64,000 nt of DNA from Saccharopolyspora gloriosae. Its GTDB lineage: Bacteria > Actinomycetota > Actinomycetes > Mycobacteriales > Pseudonocardiaceae. Position numbers and translations under genes: made by a program. Below the pieces are notes generated by a model, which was not told the DNA's origin, searched no databases, and saw nothing but the letters and a program-made list of their open reading frames with translations. The stretch spans positions 806,001 through 870,000 of the forward strand of contig NZ_CP059557.1 in NCBI RefSeq assembly GCF_022828475.1, given 5' to 3'. Positions 25,004 through 36,450 of this stretch are shown here, in pieces; within the stretch, counting starts at the first letter, position 1; every line of letters starts with the position of its first letter.

Positions 25004-26521
25004 TCAGCCGACCGCGTCGAGGGCGTCGATCAGACCCGCGCCGTAGAAACCGGCGCCGGTCTCGCCGCCCTCGCACACCGCGTCCGGTTTGCCGTCGCCA
25101 TCGGGGTCGTAGGCCGTCGGGCACGGCAGCGCGTCCGCCTGCCCGGACAGCGCGCCCGTCGTCTGCGGCGCGTTCCACTCCGGATGAGTGCTGCGCAGCA
25201 ACGCCACCACGCCCGCCGCGTGCGGCGACGCCATCGAGGTGCCCTGCATCCAGCCCCAGCCGCCACCGGGGACGCTGGAGAGGATCCGGCCGTTCGCCGA
25301 CGGCGTCTGCGGAATCTGCTTCGCGTCGCCGCCCGGTGCGGTCACCGTCGTCGAACCCAAGCCGTAGTTGGAGAAGTACGACTTCACCGAGTCCACGCCC
25401 ACCGAGGACACGGTCACCACGCCGGGCAGTTCACCGGGCAGCACGGTGCAGTCGTGGCCGGTCTGCCGATCCTGCACCGGGCCGCCGTTGTTCGGGCTGT
25501 TGGTGTCGTGGATCGGCTGCGACAGGTCCCAGCCGCTGTTGCCCGCGGCGGCCACGTTCACCACGTCGTGGCCCGCCGCGTAGGCGACGGCCCGACGCAC
25601 CGCTTCGGCTCCCGCGCGCTGATCGGGGTCGTTCTCGCACCACAGGTACCAGGGGTCGACGAAGTACGAGTTGTTCGTGACGTCGAAACCGTGCTCGGCG
25701 GCCCAGATGAAGCCGCACACCGCGTATTCGGGATAGATGAACCCGTCGTCGTCGATCACGCGCACCGAGGCGAGGCCTGCGTCCGGCGCGACGCCCGCGA
25801 CGCCGACTCCGTTGCGGGCCGCGGCGATCGTGCCCGCCACGTGCGTGCCGTGCGCCTGGGTGTCGTCCTGCGGAGCCCACGCCTCGACGGCGGTGTTCGG
25901 AATGCCCTGATCGGCGCAGCTCACCGACTTCGACAGGTCCAGATTCGGCTTCAGGTCCGGGTGTTCCGGGTCGATGCCGTAGTCGAGCACGCCGACGGTG
26001 ACGTCCTCGCTGCCCTGGGAGATCGCGTGCGCCTGATCGGCCTTGATCAGCGGCAGGTCCCACTGGTCGGTTTCCAGCGGCTCTTGCCCGCTCACCGCGG
26101 CGGGGCGCGGGTCGGCGGTGCCCTCCAGCTGCTCCAGCCTGGTGCTCGGTGGGGCGGGCGGTAGTTGTTCGGCGAGGTTGCGGCTCGCTCCCGCCTGGTC
26201 CACCGCGGGTTGCGTGCGCACGGCGGCGGCGAAGCCCGGATCGGTGGAGGTCGCGACGACCACGCCGATCTGCGGCCAGCTCTGCACCACGGTGCCGCCG
26301 ACGGCGCGCACCGAGTCCTCGGTCGAACGCAGGCCGTCACCCGTCGGCCCCAGGACGACGAAGTGCGCGGGCGCGGCAGCCTCGGCCGCCGTCGCGGCGG
26401 GCGCTGAAACGGGTGACGGAACGGCGGCGACGGCCGGGATCAGCAGGCTCAACGCCAACGCGGAACCCGCGATGCGCAGGGATTTCCCGGGCATTCGCGA
26501 TGTCGATCGATGTGGTGACAC
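25004..26521 (-). CDS. Secreted S8 (subtilisin-like) serine protease
   Basis: A 505-aa secreted protease. The GTG at 26521 has GGGAGG 4 nt upstream. An N-terminal Arg/Lys segment and hydrophobic core (L-A-L-S-L-L-I-P-A-V-A-A) form the signal peptide. Residues about 55-140 form an I9-like prodomain, after which comes the catalytic domain: V-L-D-Y-G-I-D (Asp), A-H-G-T-H-V-A-G-T (His), A-A-A-G-N-S-G (oxyanion Asn) and G-T-S-M-A-S-P-H-A-A-G (Ser). A G-D-G-K-P-D-A-V-C calcium-like loop is near the end. There is no C-terminal membrane helix, so it is not a mycosin. A palindrome 30 bp upstream recurs before the divergent gene at 27016. Confidence 0.93.
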   Translation of the reverse strand: MSPHRSTSRMPGKSLRIAGSALALSLLIPAVAAVPSPVSAPAATAAEAAAPAHFVVLGPTGDGLRSTEDSVRAVGGTVVQSWPQIGVVVATSTDPGFAAAVRTQPAVDQAGASRNLAEQLPPAPPSTRLEQLEGTADPRPAAVSGQEPLETDQWDLPLIKADQAHAISQGSEDVTVGVLDYGIDPEHPDLKPNLDLSKSVSCADQGIPNTAVEAWAPQDDTQAHGTHVAGTIAAARNGVGVAGVAPDAGLASVRVIDDDGFIYPEYAVCGFIWAAEHGFDVTNNSYFVDPWYLWCENDPDQRAGAEAVRRAVAYAAGHDVVNVAAAGNSGWDLSQPIHDTNSPNNGGPVQDRQTGHDCTVLPGELPGVVTVSSVGVDSVKSYFSNYGLGSTTVTAPGGDAKQIPQTPSANGRILSSVPGGGWGWMQGTSMASPHAAGVVALLRSTHPEWNAPQTTGALSGQADALPCPTAYDPDGDGKPDAVCEGGETGAGFYGAGLIDALDAVG

Positions 26522-27015
26522 GTGTCCTCCCACGGCACGCTCGTACCGAGCGATCAGTGAATGATCGTCGGATACTCCGCCTATCCGGGGATCTTGGGTA
26601 GGGCGAAAAGGAGTAATCCGGCGTATTCGAGGTGTGCGCTCGGTGACGTTCCGAGGACTCGTGGTGATCGCTGAGCTCGCCGCGTTGAGGCTCCTCCGTT
26701 CCGGGGAGAGCTCTTAGGGCGAATGCGCCAACGCCTTGCCGGTCTTGCCGTCTACCAGAGTTATGGCACTCGTCACGGGTGGAACCGTGTTAATTCATCG
26801 CATCGTGCGAGCAAGTCCCGCTCACCAGCTGCGATCAGTGATGATCGTCGGTTCGGGTACCCGCTGCGGCCACGCTTCAGGGGGTAAATAGGATCTTTGC
26901 GTTGTGGCCGGTTTACGCAACGCGACTGTGGTGTTCACTTGCGATCGGTACGGTCCGCAACCGGATCGAGAGTTCTGTGACCCGTACGGGTTAACCGTTA
27001 AGGGAGGCAACGCTC
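26522..27015. promoter_or_regulatory. Divergent intergenic region with repeated CGATCA/TGATCG palindromes
   Basis: A 494-bp interval between the leftward subtilase and the rightward small secreted-protein gene. It holds two near-identical palindromes: CGATCA-gtgaa-TGATCG at 26551-26567 and CGATCA-gtga-TGATCG at 26832-26847, each followed by TCGG. Near the right end TTAACCGTTAA (26991-27001) is a further short inverted repeat just before the AGGGAGG ribosome site. The region is comparatively AT-rich around 26890-27000, as expected of promoters. I found no riboswitch pattern I recognise. Confidence 0.5.
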
Positions 27016-27267
27016 GTGCGTAGCCGATTTACTCGCGTGACCGCGCGAGGATTGGTAGTGGGGCTGTTGATGGCCACCACGATCCTGGGTACCGCCACCG
27101 CGCAAGCCGCGGGCGGTGACCGGATCCTCGCGCAGGACAACATCTTCGAGTTCGCGGCGACCCCGGTCGGTCTCGCCGCCGTCGGTTTCGGGGTCGTGGG
27201 CATGCTCGCCGGCGTGCTCCGCCGCAAGAAGATCGAGATCCAGCCGGAGAACCAGCGCAAGGGCTGA
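27016..27267 (+). CDS. Small secreted or membrane protein (83 aa)
   Basis: The GTG start at 27016 has an excellent AGGGAGG 8 nt upstream. The N-terminus (M-R-S-R-F-T-R-V-T-A-R) followed by L-V-V-G-L-L-M-A-T-T-I-L-G and T-A-T-A-Q-A-A is a signal peptide or signal anchor. A second hydrophobic segment (V-G-L-A-A-V-G-F-G-V-V-G-M-L-A-G-V-L) is followed by R-R-K-K and a short charged tail, giving a type I membrane protein if the signal is cleaved. No family is recognised. It shares a candidate operator with the divergent secreted protease and lies 72 bp before trpS. Confidence 0.8.
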   Translation: MRSRFTRVTARGLVVGLLMATTILGTATAQAAGGDRILAQDNIFEFAATPVGLAAVGFGVVGMLAGVLRRKKIEIQPENQRKG

Positions 27268-28404
<1,137 letters not shown>

Positions 28405-28470
28405 GGAGATCATTCAGCGGTAGCCTCAGGCCCGTTCGGGGCAGTCCCGGATGGGCCTGGAGGTGAATCC

Positions 28471-29514
28471 GTGACGGATCGCAGTCAACCGGCGCGCAGC
28501 GCCACACCCGGTGATGGCGCCCCCGGACTGCTGGAACGGTTGCGGCGGGACCATCCCTCGCTGGACCGGTTGATCCGTGCGGCGGCGCGGTATCAGAACC
28601 AGTACGGCGACTACTACGCCGCCGCGATCACCTACTTCAGCGTGCTCGCGCTGGTGCCGCTGCTGATGATCTCGTTCGCCGCCGCCGGTTTTGTGCTGGC
28701 GGGCAACCCGGACCTGCTGGACCAGCTGCGCCGGTCGATCACCGAGGCGATCCCGAACCCGGAGATGAGCGGCATGCTCAACCAGGTCGTGGAACAGGCG
28801 ATCGAGCAGGCGGGAGCGGTCGGGATCGTGGGCCTGCTCGTGGCGCTGTACTCGGGGCTCGGCTGGATGACCAACCTGCGCGAGGCGTTGACCGCGCAGT
28901 GGAGCCAGGACCAGCAGGCGCCGCCGATGCTGAAGCGGCTCGGGTCGGACCTGCTGTCGCTGTTCGGGTTGGGGCTGGCGATGGCGATCTCGTTCGGACT
29001 CAGCGCGATCGGCGGCGGCGCGGGGCGCGCGCTGTTCGGGTTGCTGGGCATCGGGAACACGCTGCCCGCGCGGATCGTGCTCAAGGTGCTCGCGATCCTG
29101 TTGTCTCTGCTGGCCGGCTGGCTGGTGTTCACCTGGGTGCTGGCGCGGCTGCCGCGCACTCCGGTGACGTTGCGCAGCGCCATGTGGGGCGGCCTGTTCG
29201 CCGCGGTCGGTTTCGAGGTGCTCAAGCAGGTCGGAGTGATCTACCTGGGCAGCGTCACCGGCTCTCCCGCGGCCGCCGCCTTCGGCCCGATCCTGGGCCT
29301 GCTCGTGTTCGCGTACCTGACCTCGCGCTTCATCCTGTTCGTCACGGCCTGGACGGCTTCAGCGGCGGAGAACGAACAACGCGCCCTGCCGGAGCCGCCC
29401 CCGCCGGCCGTGATCCGCCCGGAGGTGCGGGTCCGCAAGTCCGGCCGTGCCACGACCGTCGGCCTGTTCGGCCTGGGCGCCGTGCTCGGCTGGACCCTCC
29501 GCCGACGCCGCTGA
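28471..29514 (+). CDS. YihY/BrkB-type inner-membrane protein
   Basis: A 347-aa integral membrane protein of the YihY family (formerly annotated ribonuclease BN). GGAGGTGAATCC stands immediately before the GTG start. A cytoplasmic N-terminus (1-55) is followed by about six membrane helices; the family signature A-A-A-I-T-Y-F-S-V-L-A-L-V-P-L-L is present at about residues 50-65, and G-L-G-W-M-T-N-L-R-E-A-L and F-G-P-I-L-G-L-L-V-F are typical later segments. The tail ends in R-R-R-R. The function of the family is unsettled; some members have been proposed as transporters. It lies 66 bp after trpS and may be co-transcribed. Confidence 0.92.
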   Translation: MTDRSQPARSATPGDGAPGLLERLRRDHPSLDRLIRAAARYQNQYGDYYAAAITYFSVLALVPLLMISFAAAGFVLAGNPDLLDQLRRSITEAIPNPEMSGMLNQVVEQAIEQAGAVGIVGLLVALYSGLGWMTNLREALTAQWSQDQQAPPMLKRLGSDLLSLFGLGLAMAISFGLSAIGGGAGRALFGLLGIGNTLPARIVLKVLAILLSLLAGWLVFTWVLARLPRTPVTLRSAMWGGLFAAVGFEVLKQVGVIYLGSVTGSPAAAAFGPILGLLVFAYLTSRFILFVTAWTASAAENEQRALPEPPPPAVIRPEVRVRKSGRATTVGLFGLGAVLGWTLRRRR

Positions 29515-29900
29515 GCGCGGTATTCAAGAGTCCGTGCGGCAATCGCCGTCCTGTCGGCGGCGACGCCGCCGAGGTTCCGCTGAGCGGCCGCCGATGCAGG
29601 TCATGCTGAAACGGCTCCACACCACGTGATCACTCGGACGGGCTAGGTAGTACTCGGGTAATCGCACTGCTTCGCCTCGAAGCGAGTCCCGGCATTCTCG
29701 TTTGTAGGAGTTGGTGGCGGGTGGCTCCGGTTGACCTTCGGACCACCCTCACGGTGCGACCCCGAACCGGTCACCGACTCCGGCCCCGTGCGGTGGCCAC
29801 CGCACGGGGCGCGCGGCTCCCCGGCCCTGCCCCGAACCGGGCCGGGCGAGCCGTTTCTCCTGCTGAATCCCGGTTCTTCGTCCGGTAGGCGACCGCGGGA
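29515..29900. terminator. Convergent intergenic region with 28-bp perfect palindrome
   Basis: A 386-bp interval between the convergent yihY and carboxypeptidase genes. A perfect 28-bp palindrome, GCCCCGTGCGGTGG joined directly to its complement, occupies 29783-29810. It has no unpaired loop on paper, so a four-base loop would form in RNA. It most likely terminates both transcripts. CCCCGAACCGG occurs on both sides of it (29760 and 29829 regions). Confidence 0.65.
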
Positions 29901-31202
29901 TCAGGGATGGTCGGTTGCGTGATCGGCAGCGCGACGGGCGGCGGCGAGCTTGGCGCGGCGCCTGCGCAGCACGGCGAACGCACCGGCCACCACGATGATC
30001 AGCACCGCCAGCACGGTCAGCGGTCCGCCGACGGTGCCGTACATCGGTGAGGTCGGCTCGTCCACGTCGGCCGCGGCCTGCGGTCCCGGTTCCTGCTCGG
30101 CCTCCGATGTCGGCGACGGCTCGGTCACCAGCTCACCCACCGACGCGTCGCGCGGCAGCGAGAATCCGTAGTCGAGCAGGTCCATCGTGTACTTCGACTG
30201 CCGGACCGGCTTGTTCTCCCCGCGCAGCAGCACCGCGACCAGCCGCCTGCCGTCGCGTTCGGCCGCCGCGATGAAGGTGTGCCGCGCGTCGTCGGTGAAG
30301 CCGGTCTTGCCACCGAGCGCTCCCGGGTAGTTCCACAGCACGGCGTTGTCGCTTTCCACCGGCACCGGCGGCCCGCCCGGTTTGCCGGGCAGCTGGATCT
30401 CCCGCGTCGCCTCGGCTTTCGCGAACTCGGGGTGCTCCATCGCGGCGCGGAAGATCAACGCGAGGTCGTAGGCGGAGGTGCTCATCCCCGGACCGTCCAA
30501 ACCGGACGGTGTGGCGGTGCGAGTGTCGTGCCCGCCGATCTCGGCGGCGAGCGCGTTCATCTTCGCGACGGTCCGATCAACGCCGCCGAGTTTCATCGCG
30601 AGCGCGTGCGCGGCGTCGTTGCCGGACTGCATGATCAGACCGGCCAGCACTTGCCGCACGGTGTAGTCGACGCCGGGTTCGAGCCCGACGCGGCTGCCTT
30701 CCTGGTCGGCGTCGGCCTGGGTCGCGACGATCCTGTCGTCCAGGTCGAGTTCGCGGATCGCCACCAGCGCGGTGAGCACTTTGATCGTGGAGGCCGGGCG
30801 GTGCCGCGCGTGCGGATCGCGGGCCGCCACGACCTCACCCGTGTCCAGGTCGGCCAGCACCCAGGACTGGGCGGCGATCGGATCGATCGGTGCGGGTGCG
30901 GCGCCGCGTGGCGTGACCTCCCCGCATTCGCCGAGCCGCGGGCCGCCGACGGGCTCGTCCGGGATCGGCAGCGGTTCCGGAGCGGGCACTCCCGGCGGCG
31001 GGACCTCGGAGGTGTCCACCGCCGCCGGTGGCGCCGCGGCGTCCGGACAGCTCGCCTGCGCGGGCGCCGCGGCCGCGGCCAGCGGCGTCAGCCCGAGCAG
31101 CAGGAGCGCGGCGCAGCCTGCCGTGGCGAGCCGCAGGCCCGCCGAGCTCGTCCGGTGGGTCGACCGCGACCCATGTTCAGAAAACGATCTGCGCTGATCC
31201 AC
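29901..31202 (-). CDS. D-alanyl-D-alanine carboxypeptidase, membrane-anchored
   Basis: A penicillin-binding protein of the DacA/S11 type (433 aa) that trims the terminal D-Ala of peptidoglycan stem peptides. The GTG at 31202, with GGGAG 5 nt upstream, starts a signal peptide (L-L-L-L-G-L-T-P-L-A-A-A-A-A). A Pro-rich segment follows, and then the catalytic domain with S-T-I-K (Ser nucleophile and Lys), S-G-N (second motif) and K-T-G-F-T (third motif). After another linker the C-terminus has a membrane helix (L-T-V-L-A-V-L-I-I-V-V-A-G-A-F) and R-R-R-R-A-K, so it is anchored at both stages of export. The frame extends upstream to 31310 without support. It is divergent from the SCO4848-like gene. 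Confidence 0.93.
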   Translation of the reverse strand: MDQRRSFSEHGSRSTHRTSSAGLRLATAGCAALLLLGLTPLAAAAAPAQASCPDAAAPPAAVDTSEVPPPGVPAPEPLPIPDEPVGGPRLGECGEVTPRGAAPAPIDPIAAQSWVLADLDTGEVVAARDPHARHRPASTIKVLTALVAIRELDLDDRIVATQADADQEGSRVGLEPGVDYTVRQVLAGLIMQSGNDAAHALAMKLGGVDRTVAKMNALAAEIGGHDTRTATPSGLDGPGMSTSAYDLALIFRAAMEHPEFAKAEATREIQLPGKPGGPPVPVESDNAVLWNYPGALGGKTGFTDDARHTFIAAAERDGRRLVAVLLRGENKPVRQSKYTMDLLDYGFSLPRDASVGELVTEPSPTSEAEQEPGPQAAADVDEPTSPMYGTVGGPLTVLAVLIIVVAGAFAVLRRRRAKLAAARRAADHATDHP

Positions 31203-31498
31203 TGACGCTCCCGAAGCTTTCGAGGTGTTCGGCGCGAATGCCGGATTTCTCGACGGAAACGGGGGCGTTGTGCGGACCGGGGCGACCGGGCGGTGAGCTC
31301 TCACGGGCACGAACTCAGGCTAGCGAACGCGGTTCCGCGATGATCCCCGGTAGGCGGAGATCATCGTGCGCACGGTGTACGAGCGGCCCCCGCGATCACG
31401 GCCCCCGGCACCGGAACCGCGCCGGTGCCGGGAGACCTGGACCACCTGCGGACCGGGCCGTGCGAGGACGGCCTCGAAGCGGGTCGATACTGGTCGGC

Positions 31499-31726
31499 GT
31501 GACGCTCTCCCGCCGTACCGCCCTGCTCCTGCTCGCCTTCGGCGTCTGGTCCTGGCTGCTGTGGCCGACCTTCTTCCGCAACATCTGGGTCAGCGAGAAC
31601 TCCTGGCAGGCCGGCTCGCCGACCCCGTACCTCCTCGCGCACCTGGTGATCGCCGCGGTGTCGCTGGTGCTCGGCACCGCCATCGGGATCCTCGGCTGGA
31701 AGGCCTTCCGCGCCACCCGCTCCTGA
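31499..31726 (+). CDS. SCO4848-family small membrane protein
   Basis: A 75-aa protein with two hydrophobic helices: L-L-L-L-A-F-G-V-W-S-W-L-L-W-P-T-F (6-25) and L-L-A-H-L-V-I-A-A-V-S-L-V-L-G-T-A-I (44-66), joined by an R-N-I-W-V-S-E-N-S-W loop. I recall this family from Streptomyces as SCO4848, encoded beside the D-Ala-D-Ala carboxypeptidase SCO4847, and the neighbour here is the same type of gene, divergently placed. The GTG at 31499 begins the conserved segment; the open frame extends far upstream without coding character. The function is unknown; the association suggests a cell-envelope role. Confidence 0.8.
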   Translation: MTLSRRTALLLLAFGVWSWLLWPTFFRNIWVSENSWQAGSPTPYLLAHLVIAAVSLVLGTAIGILGWKAFRATRS

Positions 31727-31764
31727 ACCGGGCGCCAACCTCCGGGCGACGGGGTGTGCGGCGA

Positions 31765-31967
31765 CTGCTCGCCTCGGAGCATGGCGAGGGTCAGCACTCC
31801 GCCGCCGATTCCCCAGCCGCCATCGGCGACGTCCTCCACGAGGACGACGGTGGTGGTGCGGGCCTGTTCGCCGTAGATCTCGACGTACAGGTCGGTGACG
31901 CGGTGCACGAGCCGTTCCCGCTGCGCGGCGTCAGCGATCCGGCGGGCACTTTCAGGTTGGCGAAGGG
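31765..31967 (-). pseudogene. Decayed 4-oxalocrotonate tautomerase-like gene
   Basis: Read leftwards from 31967, one frame gives P-F-A-N-L-K-V-P-A-G-S-L-T-P-R and the next frame continues with R-E-R-L-V-H-R-V-T-D-L-Y-V-E-I-Y-G, then V-L-V-E-D-V-A-D-G-G-W-G-I-G-G. Together these make a small tautomerase with the conserved G-W-G-I-G-G end. One base appears lost near 31930 (after L-T-P). The codon before the catalytic Pro is GCG instead of a start codon, and the second frame has no stop at the expected end. All three defects point to a pseudogene. It follows the SDR gene on the same strand by about 25 bp. Confidence 0.75.
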
Positions 31968-31992
31968 CGCGGCCTCTCCGCTGACCTGTTGA

Positions 31993-32757
31993 TCACTTGC
32001 CGTTCGGGTCGGCGGCGTTGAGCGCGGCCACCACCTGGTCGTAGTCGCCGCGCGCCTCGCCATAGCGGAGGAACTTCACCCGCTCGACCAGGACTTCCCG
32101 CGCTTCGGGCCGGGATTCGAGCAGGGCCATGACCTCGTCGGCGAACTCGTCCAGCGGCATCGCGTGCGCGCTGTCGCGCTGCCCGGGCAGCAGGTCGGTG
32201 CGCACGGCAGGCGGCGCGAGCTCCTGCATCCGCACGCTGGTGTCCGCCAGCTGCAGCCGCAGCGACTCGGTGAGCATGTGGATCGCGGCCTTCGACGCGT
32301 TGTAGCTGGGCGTGGCGCGCAGCGGGCTGAACGCCAGGCCGGAGGACACGGTGAGGACGGTGGCGTCCGGCCGCGCCTGCAGATGCTCGATGAACTCGGC
32401 GATGAGCCGGATCGGGCCGAGCACGTTCGTGGTGATGATGTCCTCGGCCGATTCGAGGAAACCGGCGGGCGCGTGCCAATCCTCGACGCGCATGATCCCC
32501 GCCATCGGGACGAGCACGTTGAGCTCGGGGTGCCGCGCCAGCACCTCGGCGGAGGCGTCCCGGATGCTCGCCGGGTCGGTGGTGTCGATCCGCACGGTGC
32601 TGATGCCGGGGTTCTCGGCGGCGATCCGCGCGAGCAGTTCCTCGCGGCGACCGCCGATGATGACGGTGTTCCCCTTGGCCTGGAGGCGCGTCGCGAGAGC
32701 GAGGCCGATGCCGCTGCCGGCCCCGGGGATGAAGATGGTGTTCCCACTGATGTGCAT
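31993..32757 (-). CDS. Short-chain dehydrogenase (DltE-like)
   Basis: A 254-aa classical SDR. The dinucleotide-binding glycine loop is P-G-A-G-S-G-I-G-L-A (residues 11-20), V-P-M-A-G-I-M replaces the usual N-A-G, and Y-N-A-S-K supplies the catalytic Tyr and Lys with S-S-G upstream as the Ser. The overall pattern (I-R-D-A-S-A-E-V-L and later T-D-L-L-P-G-Q) resembles DltE-like oxidoreductases. The ATG at 32757 is used. The gene is divergent from an XRE regulator with a 100-bp gap, a common arrangement in which the regulator controls the SDR. The substrate is not predictable. Confidence 0.9.
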   Translation of the reverse strand: MHISGNTIFIPGAGSGIGLALATRLQAKGNTVIIGGRREELLARIAAENPGISTVRIDTTDPASIRDASAEVLARHPELNVLVPMAGIMRVEDWHAPAGFLESAEDIITTNVLGPIRLIAEFIEHLQARPDATVLTVSSGLAFSPLRATPSYNASKAAIHMLTESLRLQLADTSVRMQELAPPAVRTDLLPGQRDSAHAMPLDEFADEVMALLESRPEAREVLVERVKFLRYGEARGDYDQVVAALNAADPNGK

Positions 32758-32857
32758 GCCACGAGTCTCAGCGCACGGCGCCCGCGCGTGCAGAGATCGG
32801 TTATCGGGGGATCCGCGGTCCCTGGTCGGCGACGGCGGCCGGAGTCATGCTGGTGGC

Positions 32858-33706
32858 ATGGACCGAGCCGCACTCGCCACCTTCCTGGCCCGCCGCCGGG
32901 AGGCGTTGCGCCCCGCCGACGTCGGCCTGCCCCCGGGCGCGCGCAGGCGCACACCCGGGTTGCGGCGGGAGGAAGTGGCGTCGCTGGCCGGGATGTCCAC
33001 GGACTACTACACGCGGCTGGAGCAGCGCCGCGGCCCGCACCCGAGCGCGCAGCTGTTGACCGCGCTGTCCAGGGCGCTGCGGCTGACCGGTGACGAGCGG
33101 GACTACCTGTTCCGGGTGGCCGGGCACAACGCCCCGACGCCGGTGCTCGCGGGGACGCACGTGGCGCCCGCGCTGCTGCGGGTCCTGGACCGGCTGGACG
33201 ACACCCCGGCGATGATCCTTTCCGCGCTGGGGGAGACGCTGGTGCAGAACCGGATGGCCTGCGCCCTGCTCGGTGACCGCTCCGGGTACACCGGGCCGGC
33301 CCGCAGCGAGGTCTACCGCTGGTTCACCGACCCGGAGCACGAGCGCCGGATGTACCCGGAGGACGACCGGGACCGGCAGAGCCGCGCGCAGGTCGCGAAC
33401 CTGCGCAACAGCTACGGGGCGATGGGCGACGCCTCCGCCGCCGGTGAGCTGGTGCGCGCGTTGCAGCGGGAGAGCGCGGAGTTCGCCGAGCTGTGGCAAC
33501 GCCACGAGGTCGCGAAGCGCTTCGCGGATCACAAGACCCTGCTGCACCCCGAACTCGGGCCGATCGAGCTGGACTGCCAGGTCCTGTTCACCGAAGACCA
33601 GTCCCAAGCCCTGCTGGTGCTCACCGCGGCCCCGGGCACCGAAGGTCACGCCAAACTCGAACTCCTGGGCGTCGTGGGCCACGAACGTTTCACCGAGGCG
33701 CAGTGA
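32858..33706 (+). CDS. XRE regulator with MmyB-like ligand-binding domain
   Basis: A 282-aa transcription factor. Residues 5-75 form a helix-turn-helix beginning L-A-T-F-L-A-R-R-R-E-A-L, with P-G-L-R-R-E-E-V-A-S-L-A-G-M-S and Y-Y-T-R-L-E-Q-R-R-G as the recognition part. Residues 105-270 form the PAS-like MmyB ligand-binding domain (N-R-M-A-C-A-L-L, later F-A-D-H-K-T-L-L-H-P-E-L-G). The ATG at 32858 matches the family's N-terminus. Proteins of this type in actinobacteria commonly repress a divergently transcribed oxidoreductase; the SDR at 31993-32757 is the obvious candidate target. Confidence 0.92.
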   Translation: MDRAALATFLARRREALRPADVGLPPGARRRTPGLRREEVASLAGMSTDYYTRLEQRRGPHPSAQLLTALSRALRLTGDERDYLFRVAGHNAPTPVLAGTHVAPALLRVLDRLDDTPAMILSALGETLVQNRMACALLGDRSGYTGPARSEVYRWFTDPEHERRMYPEDDRDRQSRAQVANLRNSYGAMGDASAAGELVRALQRESAEFAELWQRHEVAKRFADHKTLLHPELGPIELDCQVLFTEDQSQALLVLTAAPGTEGHAKLELLGVVGHERFTEAQ

Positions 33707-33748
33707 CCGGCGAGTCGTGCGCTTCCACGAGGCGAATTCGGCCGCTGA

Positions 33749-33794
33749 ACGACAACGGCGCCCGGCTCCGGGAGGGAGCGGGCGCCGTTGTCGT
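33749..33794. terminator. Bidirectional terminator between XRE gene and sdhB
   Basis: A perfect 16-bp inverted repeat (33749-33764 and 33779-33794) beginning ACGACAACGGCG with a 14-nt loop, placed between the convergent XRE and sdhB genes. It is strong and GC-rich with no T-tract, as is usual for actinomycetes. Confidence 0.85.
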
Positions 33795-33802
33795 GCTCGG
33801 GG

Positions 33803-34590
33803 TCAGCGGCGGCGGAACATCAGGGCTCGCTTGACCTCTTGGATCGCCTTGGTGACCTGGATGCCACGCGGGCAGGCGTCCGTGCAGTTGAACGTGGTGC
33901 GGCAGCGCCACACGCCGTCCACGTCGTTGAGGATGTCCAGGCGCTCCTCGGCGGCCTCGTCGCGGCTGTCGAAGATGAACCGGTGCGCGTTGACGATCGC
34001 CGCCGGGCCGAAGTACGAACCGTCCGACCAGTACACGGGGCACGAGGTGGTGCACGCCGCGCACAGGATGCACTTGGTGGTGTCGTCGAAGCGCTCGCGC
34101 TCGGCGACGGACTGGGTGCGCTCCCGCGTCGGTGCGTTGCCCGAAGTGACCAAGTACGGCTTGATCGCCCGGTACGCCTCGAAGAACGGCTCCATGTCGA
34201 CGAGCAGGTCCTTGTGGACCGGCAGGCCCTTGATCGGCTCGACGCTGATCGTCGTCTCACCGTTCTTCGAGAGCAGGTCCTTCATCAGGACCTTGCACGC
34301 CAAGCGGTTGACGCCGTTGATGCGCATCGCGTCCGAGCCGCAGACACCGTGCGCGCACGACCGGCGGAACGTCAGCGAGCCGTCGACGTACCACTTGATG
34401 TAGTGCAGCAGGTTCAGCACGCGGTCACTGGGCAGCGCCGGGATCCGGAAGGACTCCCAGTGCAGGTCCTCGTCGACCTCAGGGTTGAACCGCTGGATGC
34501 GGACCGTGACCATGGTCGCGCCCTCGGGGATCGGCGGTGCGTCCGAAGGCAGGTCGGTGGTCTGTTCGGTGTTCGTGACGGTTGCGGTCA

Positions 34591-34591
<1 letters not shown>
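33803..34591 (-). CDS. sdhB: Succinate dehydrogenase iron-sulfur subunit
   Basis: The 262-aa iron-sulfur subunit of complex II, which passes electrons from FAD to quinone. Three cluster motifs are complete: S-C-A-H-G-V-C-G-S-D with R-L-A-C for [2Fe-2S] (about residues 79-99), C-I-L-C-A-A-C-T-T-S-C-P for [4Fe-4S] and C-R-T-T-F-N-C-T-D-A-C-P for [3Fe-4S]. It starts at the ATG overlapping the sdhA stop codon by one base, so it is translationally coupled. A terminator hairpin follows 9 bp after its stop. It is the last gene of sdhCDAB. Confidence 0.97.
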
Positions 34592-36381
<1,790 letters not shown>

Positions 36382-36450
36382 GGTCGCCTCCTAGGGCCGA
36401 TGGCGAGGCCGCCCGCTCAAGTGCGGGGCCTCGAAGCCTGCGCTGTGTGC

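Noticed and set aside
25004-26521. Mycosin (MycP) for the ESX locus
   Set aside because: It has the S8 catalytic triad, but the C-terminal membrane helix of mycosins is missing and it lies 12 kb from the ecc genes.
26580-27015. ydaO-type (cyclic di-AMP) or other riboswitch before the small secreted-protein gene
   Set aside because: I looked for the conserved core segments and did not find them; only short inverted repeats are present.
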